Origin: Frigoribacterium sp.
GTDB lineage: Bacteria > Actinomycetota > Actinomycetes > Actinomycetales > Microbacteriaceae
DNA: 49,161 nt
NCBI GenBank assembly: GCA_025363205.1
Contig: JANYEI010000130.1
Coordinates: 1-49,161 of the forward strand
Direction of reading: 5' to 3'
Below the pieces are notes generated by a model that was not told the DNA's origin, searched no databases, and saw nothing but the letters and a program-made list of their open reading frames with translations. Position 1 is the first letter of the stretch. The number at the start of each line of letters is the position of its first letter. This document shows positions 24,868 through 32,865 of the stretch, piece after piece. A program made the position numbers and the translations under genes.

Positions 24868-25827
24868 GTGACCCAGTTCGGACAATACGCTGCTCCCAGC
24901 CACGTTATCGCCCACCTCAGCGACACGCATTTCCTTGGTGCGGACGCGCGCGGCGACGCACGAACGCTCTATGGGGCCATCGACACCCATCGCAATCTGC
25001 GTCGGGCGTTGGAGCAGTTGGAGCGCTCCGGATCGAATCCGGCGGCCATCGTCTTCACCGGTGATCTCACTGACCTCGGCGAACAAAATGCGTATCACAG
25101 CCTCCGCCAGATCGTGGAGCCTGCTGCGGTCCGGATGGGCTCAACGGTGATCTGGGTGATGGGCAACCACGACGAGCGGCTGCGATTCGCCACCGATCTC
25201 TACGACGAACCCCCCAGGGCGGATGCCTCGCAGCGACCGCAGGACCGCGTGCATGACATCGGTGGGCTCCGAATCATCGCGTTCGACAGCACCGTACCCG
25301 GGTATCACCACGGTGACATCACTCCGCAGCAGCTCGACTGGCTTGCGAACGAACTCGGCACCCCCGCCAGGCACGGCACGCTGCTTGCACTGCATCACCC
25401 GCCGATCCCGACGCCAATCGACCTGATGGCTCTGCTCGAGCTTCGGGGCCAGGCCCAGCTGGCCGAGGTGATCCGGGGCACCGATGTACGGGGCATCCTC
25501 GCCGGCCACCTGCATTACGCCACCCACAGCACCTTCGCGGGAGTGCCCGTCTCGGTCGCTGCGGCGACCTGCTACACAATGGATCTCAGCGCGCCGGCGC
25601 ATTCACTGTCAGGTATCGATGGAGGTCAGTCGTTCAACCTGCTCCAGGTCTACGACGAACAGGTCGTACATTCGGTCGTCCCGATCGGAGACCACGCTCA
25701 AGTGAGCGGCTTCAGCGCGGGCTTTACGGAAGAGATGTCCGCGCTGAGCCCGGAACGACGGCTCGACATCTTTTCGAACAAGTCCTCGACAGTGTCGATC
25801 GCGGATATCGAGGAGGGTCGCACCTGA
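24868..25827 (+). CDS. Metallophosphoesterase, CpdA-like phosphodiesterase
   Basis: The 319-residue protein has all five metallophosphoesterase blocks: HLSDTHFLG, FTGDLTDLG, VMGNHDER, LALHHPPIP and ILAGHLHYATH. The layout is that of class III cyclic-nucleotide phosphodiesterases such as CpdA/Rv0805, with a two-metal centre. The substrate could be cAMP or another phosphodiester. A C-terminal extension (about 60 residues) may mediate membrane or protein contact. It starts at a leaderless GTG and is an insertion between dprA and xerC. Confidence 0.9.
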   Translation: MTQFGQYAAPSHVIAHLSDTHFLGADARGDARTLYGAIDTHRNLRRALEQLERSGSNPAAIVFTGDLTDLGEQNAYHSLRQIVEPAAVRMGSTVIWVMGNHDERLRFATDLYDEPPRADASQRPQDRVHDIGGLRIIAFDSTVPGYHHGDITPQQLDWLANELGTPARHGTLLALHHPPIPTPIDLMALLELRGQAQLAEVIRGTDVRGILAGHLHYATHSTFAGVPVSVAAATCYTMDLSAPAHSLSGIDGGQSFNLLQVYDEQVVHSVVPIGDHAQVSGFSAGFTEEMSALSPERRLDIFSNKSSTVSIADIEEGRT

Positions 25828-25859
25828 CCCTTGCCCGCGGCGCTCCCTCCCTTGACTCC

Positions 25860-25917
25860 GCGGCCATGAGTGACACGGGCGCCCGAATTTTCGGGCGCGG
25901 GTGTCACTCACGGCCGC
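25860..25917. repeat. Intergenic palindrome, family A copy 3
   Basis: The outer arms GCGGCC-TGAGTGACAC (25860-25876) pair with 25901-25917. Inside, GCGCCCGAA pairs with TTCGGGCGC around TT. It shares GAGTGACAC...GTGTCACTC with copies 1 and 2. It lies between the phosphodiesterase and xerC. Confidence 0.88.
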
Positions 25918-25961
25918 ATATCTGAAAGCCGCGCGCGGGGCATCCGAAGGAAGACGCCGCC

Positions 25962-26882
25962 GTGCAGCACGATGGAATCGTGCAACTGGAACGCGCTGTC
26001 GACGACTTCGCGGTGTATCTCGCCGCCGAGCGCGGCTTCAGCGTGCACACGGTGCGGTCCTATCGCTCGGATCTCGGCCAGCTCAGCTCGTTCGCTCACT
26101 CGCGGGGGATCGATGATGCCGATCGCGTCTCCCTCGAACTCCTTCGGGACTGGCTCTGGCAGGGCTCTCAGGCTGGCCTGGCACGGTCAACTCTCGCGCG
26201 TCGCTCCGCCGCGGCGCGTGGCCTCACCTCGTGGCTCGCGAAGACCGATCAGGTTGCCGTCGACGCGGCATCCCGGCTCAAATCCCCCCGCGCCGACCAG
26301 CACCTGCCCCGCGTTCTCACCGCTCTGCAGATGGGCAGCATGCTCGCGGGACTCTTCTCACGCGCCACCTCCGACGCCCCCGAGGCGATTCGCGAGCTCG
26401 CGGTGATTGAGCTTCTCTATGCGTCGGCGCTGCGGGTGAGCGAGCTCACCGGGCTGGATGTCGCGAGCGTCGACCTTGGGCGCCTCACGGTGAGAGTCAC
26501 CGGCAAGGGATCCAAGGAACGGGTCGTGCCGTTCGGGGTTCCGGCCAAACAGGCCATCGAGCGTTATCTCGCGGTGGCGCGCCCCGGACTGCTCAGAGAT
26601 CCGACGGATGCCCTGTTTCTCTCTGGCCGCGGGGTACGGCTCGGCACCCGCGCGGTCTACACGCTCGTGTCAACGCTCCTCTCCGCCATCCCGGGCAGCG
26701 GGCCGTCGGGACCTCACGCGCTGCGGCACACGGCCGCAACGCACTTGCTCGACGGCGGCGCCGACTTGCGCGCGGTGCAGGAATTGCTCGGCCACGCCAG
26801 CCTCGGCACGACCCAGATCTACACTCACGTTTCGGCGGAACGGCTCAAGGAGAGCTACCGCTCCGCCCACCCGCGCGCCTAG
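25962..26882 (+). CDS. xerC: Tyrosine recombinase XerC
   Basis: The 306-residue protein starts at GTG 25962 after a GAAGGAA site. It has an N-terminal SAM-like core-binding domain (SVHTVRSYRSDLGQL) and the catalytic residues Arg (ASALRVSELTGL), Lys (TGKGSKERVVPFG), His-x-x-Arg (HALRHTAATHLLDGG), His (LGHASLGTT) and the nucleophile Tyr (QIYTHVS). With XerD it resolves chromosome dimers at dif. No dif site is visible here. The 3' end, including the stop, is tandemly duplicated. Confidence 0.94.
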   Translation: MQHDGIVQLERAVDDFAVYLAAERGFSVHTVRSYRSDLGQLSSFAHSRGIDDADRVSLELLRDWLWQGSQAGLARSTLARRSAAARGLTSWLAKTDQVAVDAASRLKSPRADQHLPRVLTALQMGSMLAGLFSRATSDAPEAIRELAVIELLYASALRVSELTGLDVASVDLGRLTVRVTGKGSKERVVPFGVPAKQAIERYLAVARPGLLRDPTDALFLSGRGVRLGTRAVYTLVSTLLSAIPGSGPSGPHALRHTAATHLLDGGADLRAVQELLGHASLGTTQIYTHVSAERLKESYRSAHPRA

Positions 26883-26906
26883 GAAGCCCACCCGCGCGCG
26901 TAGGAA
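26865..26906. repeat. Tandem 21-base duplication spanning the xerC stop codon
   Basis: GCCCACCCGCGCGCCTAGGAA is followed at once by GCCCACCCGCGCGCGTAGGAA; the TAG of the first copy is the xerC stop. A partial third copy (AGCCCACCCGCC) appears near 26927. Confidence 0.85.
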
Positions 26907-26984
26907 GGGCCTCCGCTCGCCGAGGGAGCCCACCCGCCGCCTCGTGAGCAAGCCCCGACAGGACAAGCCGGCGGCGACAGCAAA

Positions 26985-27344
26985 TCAGCTGTCGACGACC
27001 CCAACGAAGAACCCGCCGATCTCGTCGAACTCCTGGCGTGCGAGTCCTGCCGTTGGCTCCGGGAGGTCCCAGATGTCGTGGTCGCAGCAGCTGAGATAGG
27101 TGAACTCGGGCCACCACTTCTTCGGGCGCACCGACTCGGTGTGACCACAGATATTGCAGCTCAGTGTCACCCAGACGGGCCGCCCCCCTGAGCCGCGATT
27201 CGCGCGGGACTGAACGAGCCAGGCCGGTGGATCCTGCTCGAGTGCCGCAAGTGCCTCCTCCGAGACCCAGCCCGGGATGTCGTGGCGCTGGGCCATCTCG
27301 AGCGGAATATCGAGGCGCTTGGCGGCATCGCGGCGACTGATCAT
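26985..27344 (-). CDS. Small Cys-rich protein of unknown function, zinc-ribbon-like
   Basis: I start at the ATG 27344 (MISRRDAAKRLDIPLEM), supported by a TATTCT box seven bases upstream; the open frame further up overlaps the M23 gene. The 119-residue protein begins with a helix-turn-helix-like stretch (SRRDAAKRLDIPLEMAQRHDIPGWV). It then shows CNICGH and SCCDHDIWDLPEP, which could bind zinc. I do not recognise the family. It reads towards xerC and shares a strand with the M23 peptidase. Confidence 0.65.
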   Translation of the reverse strand: MISRRDAAKRLDIPLEMAQRHDIPGWVSEEALAALEQDPPAWLVQSRANRGSGGRPVWVTLSCNICGHTESVRPKKWWPEFTYLSCCDHDIWDLPEPTAGLARQEFDEIGGFFVGVVDS

Positions 27345-27351
27345 TGTTCCA

Positions 27352-27357
27352 AGAATA
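27352..27357 (-). promoter_or_regulatory. Candidate -10 box (TATTCT) of a leaderless promoter
   Basis: Minus-strand TATTCT, seven bases, then the ATG at 27344. It is inside the short gap after the M23 gene. Confidence 0.45.
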
Positions 27358-27375
27358 GCCACCGTTTTCAGTGCA

Positions 27376-27963
27376 TCACGGCGGGAGCGGCAGGGATCGC
27401 GTCGGCAGAAGCACCGAATGTGGAATTCCGCCCAGATAGTTGAGCGGCGACACGTACTGCCCGTACAGCCGCACGCCGAAGTGAAGGCAGGCAGCGGCGC
27501 AGTGGCCAGGGAGCAGATGACCGACGTCGTCGCCGCGTCGAACTTTCGTGCCCTGTGGCACGTCGGATTCGACGGGTTCGTAGCTCGAGACCAGGCCATC
27601 CGCATGCGCGATGGATAGCACGGGCCGGTCCACCACCATCCCGGAGAAGTAGACGACGCCATCCGCCGGTGCCGTAATGACAGCGTCATCGGTCGAGGAG
27701 ATGTCAATGCCCCGGTGTCCCGCGCTGTAGGCGCTTTCCGGGGCAATGAACGGACGCTCTATCGCGTGAGGAACGGGCACCGGCCAGGCCCAGCTGGCGG
27801 TTGTCCCCGCCGCGGCGCGCGCTACCGTCGGCACGGGGGAGACCGATGCCGACAGGAGCACACTCAGGATCACCAGGCGACTAAGCCGGGTCGGCCAGGC
27901 GGCCGCGAACGAGGACAACACCTGCTTAGCCTCCGCCGAGGCGAAGGCCGGGGTGTGCGGCAT
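27376..27963 (-). CDS. M23 (LytM-type) family peptidase-like protein, secreted
   Basis: The 195-residue protein has an N-terminal hydrophobic signal segment (residues about 28-52). The LytM domain shows the zinc ligands His83 and Asp87 in GHRGIDIS. The last motif, normally His-x-His, is Cys159-Leu-His161 (CLHFG), so one catalytic His is replaced, as I recall for other actinobacterial M23 proteins. It may therefore be a weak peptidase or a non-catalytic cell-wall protein. It lies in the conserved place upstream of and divergent from rpsB. A GGAG site precedes the ATG. Confidence 0.85.
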   Translation of the reverse strand: MPHTPAFASAEAKQVLSSFAAAWPTRLSRLVILSVLLSASVSPVPTVARAAAGTTASWAWPVPVPHAIERPFIAPESAYSAGHRGIDISSTDDAVITAPADGVVYFSGMVVDRPVLSIAHADGLVSSYEPVESDVPQGTKVRRGDDVGHLLPGHCAAACLHFGVRLYGQYVSPLNYLGGIPHSVLLPTRSLPLPP

Positions 27964-28035
27964 CAGCGAATCTCCGGAAGAAAACAGCGCTCGAAGTGGT
28001 GGGGAGGACGGGAGCGGGCGAACCTCGCCCGGTGT

Positions 28036-28041
28036 TACAAT
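28036..28041 (+). promoter_or_regulatory. Candidate -10 box (TACAAT) for rpsB-tsf
   Basis: TACAAT is a good -10 match in an otherwise GC-rich context. It would give an rpsB leader of about 195 bases. No clear -35 box is seen. Confidence 0.45.
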
Positions 28042-28085
28042 CGGAGAAGCACCCCGCCTCGGCGGCGTGACTACGCGTGCTCACT

Positions 28086-28183
28086 GCATCTTCGGATGCG
28101 ACACTCCTCCACCAGTCTCCACCCATTCCGATGGGTCGGGCGGACGTGTGCCGGGCACCAGGATTGGCCGTCGACCGGCGGCC
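28086..28183 (+). promoter_or_regulatory. Structured rpsB leader with three small hairpins
   Basis: GCATC-TTCG-GATGC (28086-28099) is a UUCG tetraloop hairpin, ACCCAT-TCCG-ATGGGT (28121-28136) a second tetraloop hairpin, and GGCCG...CGGCC (28166-28183) a third stem. Their close spacing suggests a folded leader, perhaps for feedback control by S2. This control is inference. Confidence 0.5.
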
Positions 28184-28243
28184 ATAGCGAACTGAAACAG
28201 TGCCCGCGGACGATGTCTGTGTGCGCAGAAAAGGAGACGGCTC

Positions 28244-29362
28244 ATGGCCGTTGTTACCATCCGCCAGCTGCTCGACAGCGGCGTACACTTCGGACACCAG
28301 ACGCGTCGCTGGAACCCGAAGATGAAGCGCTTCATTCTGACCGAGCGTTCGGGCAGCCACATCATCGACCTCCAGCAGTCGCTCCAATACATCGACAAGA
28401 CCTATGACTACGTCAAGGAGACTGTCGCGCACGGGGGAACCATCCTCTTCGTCGGCACCAAGAAGCAGGCCCAGGGCTCGATTCAGGAGCAGGCGCAGCG
28501 CGTCGGCCAGCCGTTCGTCAACCAGCGTTGGCTCGGTGGCCTCCTCACCAACTTCCAGACCGTCTCCAAGCGTCTTGCCCGCATGAAAGAACTCGAAGAG
28601 ATCGATTTCGACGACACCACGCGTGGCTACACCAAGAAGGAGCTGCTCATCCAGCGCCGCGAGCTAGTCAAATTGCAGCGCTCGCTCGGAGGAATCCGCA
28701 ACCTCACGAAGACCCCGTCCGCGATCTGGATAGTCGACACGAAGAAGGAGCACCTCGCGATCGACGAGGCGCACAAACTCGGCATCCCGGTCATCGCGAT
28801 CCTCGACACCAACTGCGACCCCGACGAGGTCCAGTACCCGATCCCCGGCAACGATGACGCGATCCGTTCCGTCGGCCTGCTCACCCGCATCATCGCGGAT
28901 GCCGCAGCCGAGGGCCTGATCCAGCGCCACCAGAAAGCGGAGGAGGGCACGGGCAACGTCTCGGCCGTCGAGCCGCTGGCCGCGTGGGAAGCAGAGCTCC
29001 TCGGGGCATCCGAAACCCCCTCCACTGAGGCCGAGAAGATCGAGGCCGTTGACGGCCTGGTCGCGTCCACAAAGTCGAATGCTGAGGCTGTCGCCGCGGT
29101 CATCGCCTCCGAGGTGCCGGTGCAGGAGAACGACGCGGATGCTGCGGTCGCCACTCGCGAGGCCGCGGCTGACCCGAGTATCGTGCCAGAACACCATGTG
29201 GTTTCCGACGCGGATGCCGAGGCGAAGATTGAGGCCGAGGCGACCTCTGAGGAGAAGTCCCACTCCGCCGCCGAATCCAAGCCAGCTGCGTCCAAGCCTG
29301 CTGCGTCCAAGCCTGCCGAGTCCAAGCCTGCTGCAGCAAAGCCTGCTGCCGTCAAGAAGTAA
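28244..29362 (+). CDS. rpsB: 30S ribosomal protein S2 with long C-terminal extension
   Basis: The S2 core (about residues 1-235) is typical: [44 protein letters not shown] and [19 protein letters not shown]. The remaining roughly 135 residues are an Ala/Glu/Val-rich, then Lys-Pro-Ala-Ala-Ser tail ending in repeated KPAAS units, giving 372 residues. S2 is a late-assembling protein on the back of the 30S subunit. A GGAG site lies seven bases before the ATG, and tsf follows after 14 bases in the conserved rpsB-tsf operon. Confidence 0.97.
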   Translation: MAVVTIRQLLDSGVHFGHQTRRWNPKMKRFILTERSGSHIIDLQQSLQYIDKTYDYVKETVAHGGTILFVGTKKQAQGSIQEQAQRVGQPFVNQRWLGGLLTNFQTVSKRLARMKELEEIDFDDTTRGYTKKELLIQRRELVKLQRSLGGIRNLTKTPSAIWIVDTKKEHLAIDEAHKLGIPVIAILDTNCDPDEVQYPIPGNDDAIRSVGLLTRIIADAAAEGLIQRHQKAEEGTGNVSAVEPLAAWEAELLGASETPSTEAEKIEAVDGLVASTKSNAEAVAAVIASEVPVQENDADAAVATREAAADPSIVPEHHVVSDADAEAKIEAEATSEEKSHSAAESKPAASKPAASKPAESKPAAAKPAAVKK

Positions 29363-29376
29363 AGGAGCCGTTCTCC

Positions 29377-30204
29377 ATGGCAGACTTCAGCCTTGAAGAC
29401 CTCAAGACCCTGCGCGAGCGCCTCGGCACCGGCATGGTCGAAACCAAGAACGCCCTCGTCGAGGCCGGCGGTGACCTCGATAAGGCGACCGAGTTGCTGC
29501 GGCTGAAGGGTGCGAAGGGCAACGCCAAGCGGGCCGACCGCTCCACCAGCGAGGGACTTGTCGCCGCGAAAGAGAACGGCTCAACCACGACGCTCATTGA
29601 ACTGTCGTGCGAGACCGACTTCGTCGCAAAGGGTGAGAAGTTCGTGACCCTCGGCGACACTGTTCTCGACGCGATCGTCGCCGCCGGGGCATCCACTCCC
29701 GAAGAGGGTCTCGTGGCTGCGACCGGCACGCAGACTGTCGCCGACCTGATCAGCAACGAGGCGGCCATTCTCGGAGAGAAGATCGTTCTACGCCGGGTCG
29801 CCGTTATCTCGGGTGAGAAGTTCGCCGTATACCTGCACAAAACCAACAAGGACCTGCCGCCCCAGGTGGGAGTGGTGGTCGGATATTCGGGGGACGACGC
29901 GGAGACCGCTCGCAGCATCGCGCAGCACATCTCGTTCGCCGACCCGCTGTACCTGAGCCGTGATGAGGTGCCGGCCGAGCAGGTCGAGTCCGAGCGTCGG
30001 ATCGTCGAGGAGATCAGCCGCGGCGAGGGGAAGCCTGAGGCCGCCCTTCCGAAGATCATCGAGGGTCGCGTCAACGGATTCTTCAAGCAGGTCGTGCTGC
30101 CGGAGCAGGACTACGCGCGCGATAACAAACAGTCCGTCGCGACCGTGCTGAAAAATTCCGGCCTCACCGTGAGCGGATTCGCCCGCTTCAAGGTAGGCGC
30201 CTAA
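29377..30204 (+). CDS. tsf: Elongation factor Ts
   Basis: The 275-residue protein has the N-terminal UBA-like module (TLRERLGTGMVETKNALVEA) and the EF-Tu-contacting SCETDFVAKGEKF segment. It catalyses GDP release from EF-Tu. It is downstream of rpsB with an AAGGAG ribosome site, and is followed by a clear intrinsic terminator, ending the operon. Confidence 0.97.
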   Translation: MADFSLEDLKTLRERLGTGMVETKNALVEAGGDLDKATELLRLKGAKGNAKRADRSTSEGLVAAKENGSTTTLIELSCETDFVAKGEKFVTLGDTVLDAIVAAGASTPEEGLVAATGTQTVADLISNEAAILGEKIVLRRVAVISGEKFAVYLHKTNKDLPPQVGVVVGYSGDDAETARSIAQHISFADPLYLSRDEVPAEQVESERRIVEEISRGEGKPEAALPKIIEGRVNGFFKQVVLPEQDYARDNKQSVATVLKNSGLTVSGFARFKVGA

Positions 30205-30228
30205 CAAGCCCATCCCAGCATCACGCCT

Positions 30229-30260
30229 AAGCCCGGATCGCGAACGCGGTCCGGGCTTTT
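30229..30260 (+). terminator. Intrinsic terminator of rpsB-tsf
   Basis: AAGCCCGGATCGC pairs with GCGGTCCGGGCTT (13 pairs, one G-T) around a GAAC loop, and the arm ends in TTTT. It lies 24 bases after the tsf stop. Confidence 0.9.
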
Positions 30261-30291
30261 GCGCGCCTCCGGTAGCGGTGTTCCCCGGCAT

Positions 30292-30365
30292 CCCCACATC
30301 GACTTGGTAGTTGTTGCGACTTACGCACCCCTTCAAGTCACAACAACTACCAAGTCGATGTGGGG
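30292..30365. repeat. Long hairpin, 31-base arms with one mismatch (element D)
   Basis: The arm 30292-30322 (core CACATCGACTTGGTAGTTG) pairs with 30335-30365 at 30 of 31 positions around a 12-base loop. It stands after the tsf terminator in the 307-base gap before pyrH and has no T-tract. Its arms are less GC-rich than the surroundings. Confidence 0.92.
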
Positions 30366-30478
30366 GACGCGGGCGGGGGCGCAGGCGGCGGCGGGACGCG
30401 GGGGTGCCAGCGGCGGGCGGAACCGAGGGCGGATGCGCACAGCCCGGCCGCACGAATAGCCAGCGGCTGAGCATCCGG

Positions 30479-30484
30479 TAACCT
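30479..30484 (+). promoter_or_regulatory. Candidate -10 box (TAACCT) for pyrH
   Basis: TAACCT is followed by a leader of about 20 bases containing AAGGAG (30501-30506), five bases before the ATG. This is a conventional leadered promoter. Confidence 0.45.
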
Positions 30485-30511
30485 GAAGAGGCCACGACTG
30501 AAGGAGCAGAA

Positions 30512-31225
30512 ATGACGGACGCGCGCAAGAGACGGGTTCTGCTGAAGCTCTCCGGAGAATCATTCGGCGGCGGCTCCCTGGGGGTCAATCCCGACATCGT
30601 GAGCTCACTTGCGAAGGAGATTGCGGCGGCGGCGACGGATGTCGAGGTGGCCATCGTGGTGGGTGGCGGCAACTTCTTCCGCGGCGCCGAGCTCAGCCAG
30701 CGCGGAATGGACCGTGGGCGAGCGGACTACATGGGGATGCTCGGCACGGTGATGAACGCCCTCGCCCTGCAGGACTTCCTGGAACAGGCCGGGGCCGAGA
30801 CCCGGGTGCAATCCGCCATCTCGATGACCCAGGTCGCCGAGCCGTATATCCCCCGTCGTGCGGAGCGGCATCTGGAGAAGGGGCGGGTCGTCATCTTCGG
30901 TGCTGGCGCGGGCCTTCCCTACTTTTCGACCGATACCGTCGCCGCGCAGCGCGCCCTCGAGATCAACGCGGATGTCGTGCTGCTGGCAAAGAACGGCGTA
31001 GACGGCGTGTACGACTCTGATCCCCGCACCAATAGCGACGCGAAAAAGCTCGAGCACGTGACCTATCAGGAGGCTCTGGTGAAGGGGCTCAAAGTCGTGG
31101 ACTCCACGGCGTTCAGCCTCTGCATGGACAACCGGATGCCAATGGTCGTATTCGGGATGGAACCGCACGGCAACGTTACGGCGGCCATCCGGGGCGATCG
31201 CATCGGCACTCTGGTCTCCAATTAG
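30512..31225 (+). CDS. pyrH: UMP kinase
   Basis: The 237-residue protein is a bacterial UMP kinase of the amino-acid-kinase fold: [41 protein letters not shown] and [16 protein letters not shown]-like [16 protein letters not shown]. It phosphorylates UMP to UDP and is usually activated by GTP and inhibited by UTP. It is followed by frr with its own -10 box. The last codons (TGGTCTCCAA) are repeated 16 bases later, across the stop. Confidence 0.97.
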   Translation: MTDARKRRVLLKLSGESFGGGSLGVNPDIVSSLAKEIAAAATDVEVAIVVGGGNFFRGAELSQRGMDRGRADYMGMLGTVMNALALQDFLEQAGAETRVQSAISMTQVAEPYIPRRAERHLEKGRVVIFGAGAGLPYFSTDTVAAQRALEINADVVLLAKNGVDGVYDSDPRTNSDAKKLEHVTYQEALVKGLKVVDSTAFSLCMDNRMPMVVFGMEPHGNVTAAIRGDRIGTLVSN

Positions 31226-31253
31226 CTTGGTCTCCAACGAAGGCGCGTCCAAC

Positions 31254-31259
31254 TAAACT
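31254..31259 (+). promoter_or_regulatory. Candidate -10 box (TAAACT) for frr
   Basis: TAAACT, then a leader of about 30 bases with AAGGAG (31282-31287) seven bases before GTG 31295. Confidence 0.35.
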
Positions 31260-31294
31260 CAACCCAGTCCCATCCCCCTCGAAGGAGACCTGTC

Positions 31295-31849
31295 GTGATT
31301 TCCGATGTCCTGGCCGAAGCCAAAGAGAAAATGCACAAGTCCGTCGAAGCTGCGAAAGACGACTTCAGCAATGTGCGCACCGGGCGCGCCAATCCCGCGA
31401 TGTTCCAAAAGATCCTTGTGGACTATTACGGCACGCCGACTCCGCTCGGCCAGCTCGCGGGAATGAGCAACCCCGAAGCGCGCACGCTCCTGATAACCCC
31501 GTATGACAAGGGTTCATTGAAAGACGTCGAGCGTGCGATCGCGACCGCGCCGAACCTCGGGGCCAATGTCGGCAACGATGGCACGGTCATCCGCGCCACG
31601 CTTCCCGAGCTCACCGAGGAGCGTCGCCGTGAGTTCGTGAAGATCGTGCGGGCCAAGGGCGAGGATGCCAAGGTGTCGATCCGCAACATTCGACGCAAGG
31701 CGAAGGATGACCTCGACGGGCTGAAGACCGAGGTCGGAGACGACGAAGTGGCTCGCGGCGAGAAGGAACTCGAATCGGTGACGAAGGCGCACATCGACGC
31801 GATCGATGATGCCCTGAAGAAGAAGGAAGCCGAGCTCCTCGAGGTTTGA
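31295..31849 (+). CDS. frr: Ribosome recycling factor
   Basis: The 184-residue protein matches RRF throughout: [36 protein letters not shown], and the C-terminal helices [11 protein letters not shown] and [20 protein letters not shown]. With EF-G it splits post-termination ribosomes. It starts at GTG. Its stop is immediately followed by the cdsA ATG, so the genes are coupled. Confidence 0.97.
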   Translation: MISDVLAEAKEKMHKSVEAAKDDFSNVRTGRANPAMFQKILVDYYGTPTPLGQLAGMSNPEARTLLITPYDKGSLKDVERAIATAPNLGANVGNDGTVIRATLPELTEERRREFVKIVRAKGEDAKVSIRNIRRKAKDDLDGLKTEVGDDEVARGEKELESVTKAHIDAIDDALKKKEAELLEV

Positions 31850-32830
31850 ATGTCTGAGCCAAGCGAGAGAGCCCCCGTCAAGAAGAGCCGCGGTCGCGCC
31901 AAACGCGAAGAAATTGAAGCGCGCGCCCATGTGCTCGAAGAAGAGTTCAAGGCGCAGGTTGCGGCGACCCGTGCCCAGATCGATGCGACCACGGTGAAAA
32001 TCGAGGCGAGGACCGGTCGGAACCTGCCGTTGGCCATCCTCATCGGTGTCGGGCTCGGCGTGCTCCTCATCGGCAGTCTCATCTTCAACAAGTCGCTGTT
32101 CATGATCTTCACGGGCGCGCTCATCGGGTTCACGACGTTCGAGCTCGCCAGCGCGCTTCGTTTCGCCGGGCGCGACGTGCCTCGCTGGCCCAGCGTGATT
32201 GCCGGGCTCGCCTCGGTGCCTGCGGCGTTCTATCTCGGTGACCAGGGACGGTGGCTCGTCGTGCTCGGCGGGATCGTATTCGTAGCTCTCTGGCGTCTGG
32301 CCGAGAGCCTCGGTAAGAACCATAAGGCCAACGCGCAGGACCTGTGGAAGGATGTCGCGGCCGGCACTTTCATCCAGGTCTACGTGCCTTTCCTCGGCAG
32401 TTTCGCCGTGCTCCTCGCGGCCAAGAACGGAGGGGAGTGGTGGGCTCTCGCCTTCCTCCTCGTCGTGATCTCGGTGGATATCGGAGCCTATGCCTCCGGG
32501 CTCTCTTTCGGTAAGCATCCGATGGCCCCTCGCATCAGCCCCAAAAAGACCTGGGAGGGCTTTGCCGGCTCTGTCGTGGCCGCCTTGGTCGCCGGGGTGC
32601 TCGTTTCACTCTTCATGCTGGAGGAACCGTGGTGGTTCGGGCTCATCTTCGGTGCGGTGATGGTTTTCACGGGAACAGTCGGGGATCTCACCGAGTCGCT
32701 CATCAAGCGCGATCTCGGTATCAAGGACATCAGCACCTGGCTGCCAGGGCACGGCGGGTTTCTCGACCGGCTCGACTCGATTTTGCCGAGTGCGGCGGCG
32801 GCCTATGTTCTCTTCGTGATCTTCACCTGA
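31850..32830 (+). CDS. cdsA: Phosphatidate cytidylyltransferase
   Basis: The 326-residue membrane protein ends with the CDP-diglyceride synthetase signature SLIKRDLGIKDISTWLPGHG, continuing GFLDRLDS. About eight hydrophobic segments follow a charged cytoplasmic N-terminus of about 55 residues that is longer than usual and looks helical. The enzyme makes CDP-diacylglycerol from phosphatidic acid and CTP. The pyrH-frr-cdsA order is conserved in bacteria. Confidence 0.95.
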   Translation: MSEPSERAPVKKSRGRAKREEIEARAHVLEEEFKAQVAATRAQIDATTVKIEARTGRNLPLAILIGVGLGVLLIGSLIFNKSLFMIFTGALIGFTTFELASALRFAGRDVPRWPSVIAGLASVPAAFYLGDQGRWLVVLGGIVFVALWRLAESLGKNHKANAQDLWKDVAAGTFIQVYVPFLGSFAVLLAAKNGGEWWALAFLLVVISVDIGAYASGLSFGKHPMAPRISPKKTWEGFAGSVVAALVAGVLVSLFMLEEPWWFGLIFGAVMVFTGTVGDLTESLIKRDLGIKDISTWLPGHGGFLDRLDSILPSAAAAYVLFVIFT

Positions 32831-32853
32831 ACAACATTGCCTGACGCGTAGGG

Positions 32854-32859
32854 CACAAT
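32854..32859 (+). promoter_or_regulatory. Possible -10 box (CACAAT) of a leaderless promoter
   Basis: CACAAT lies six bases before GTG 32866. The spacing matches the leaderless set, though the first base departs from TANNNT. Confidence 0.35.
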
Positions 32860-32865
32860 GGTCGC

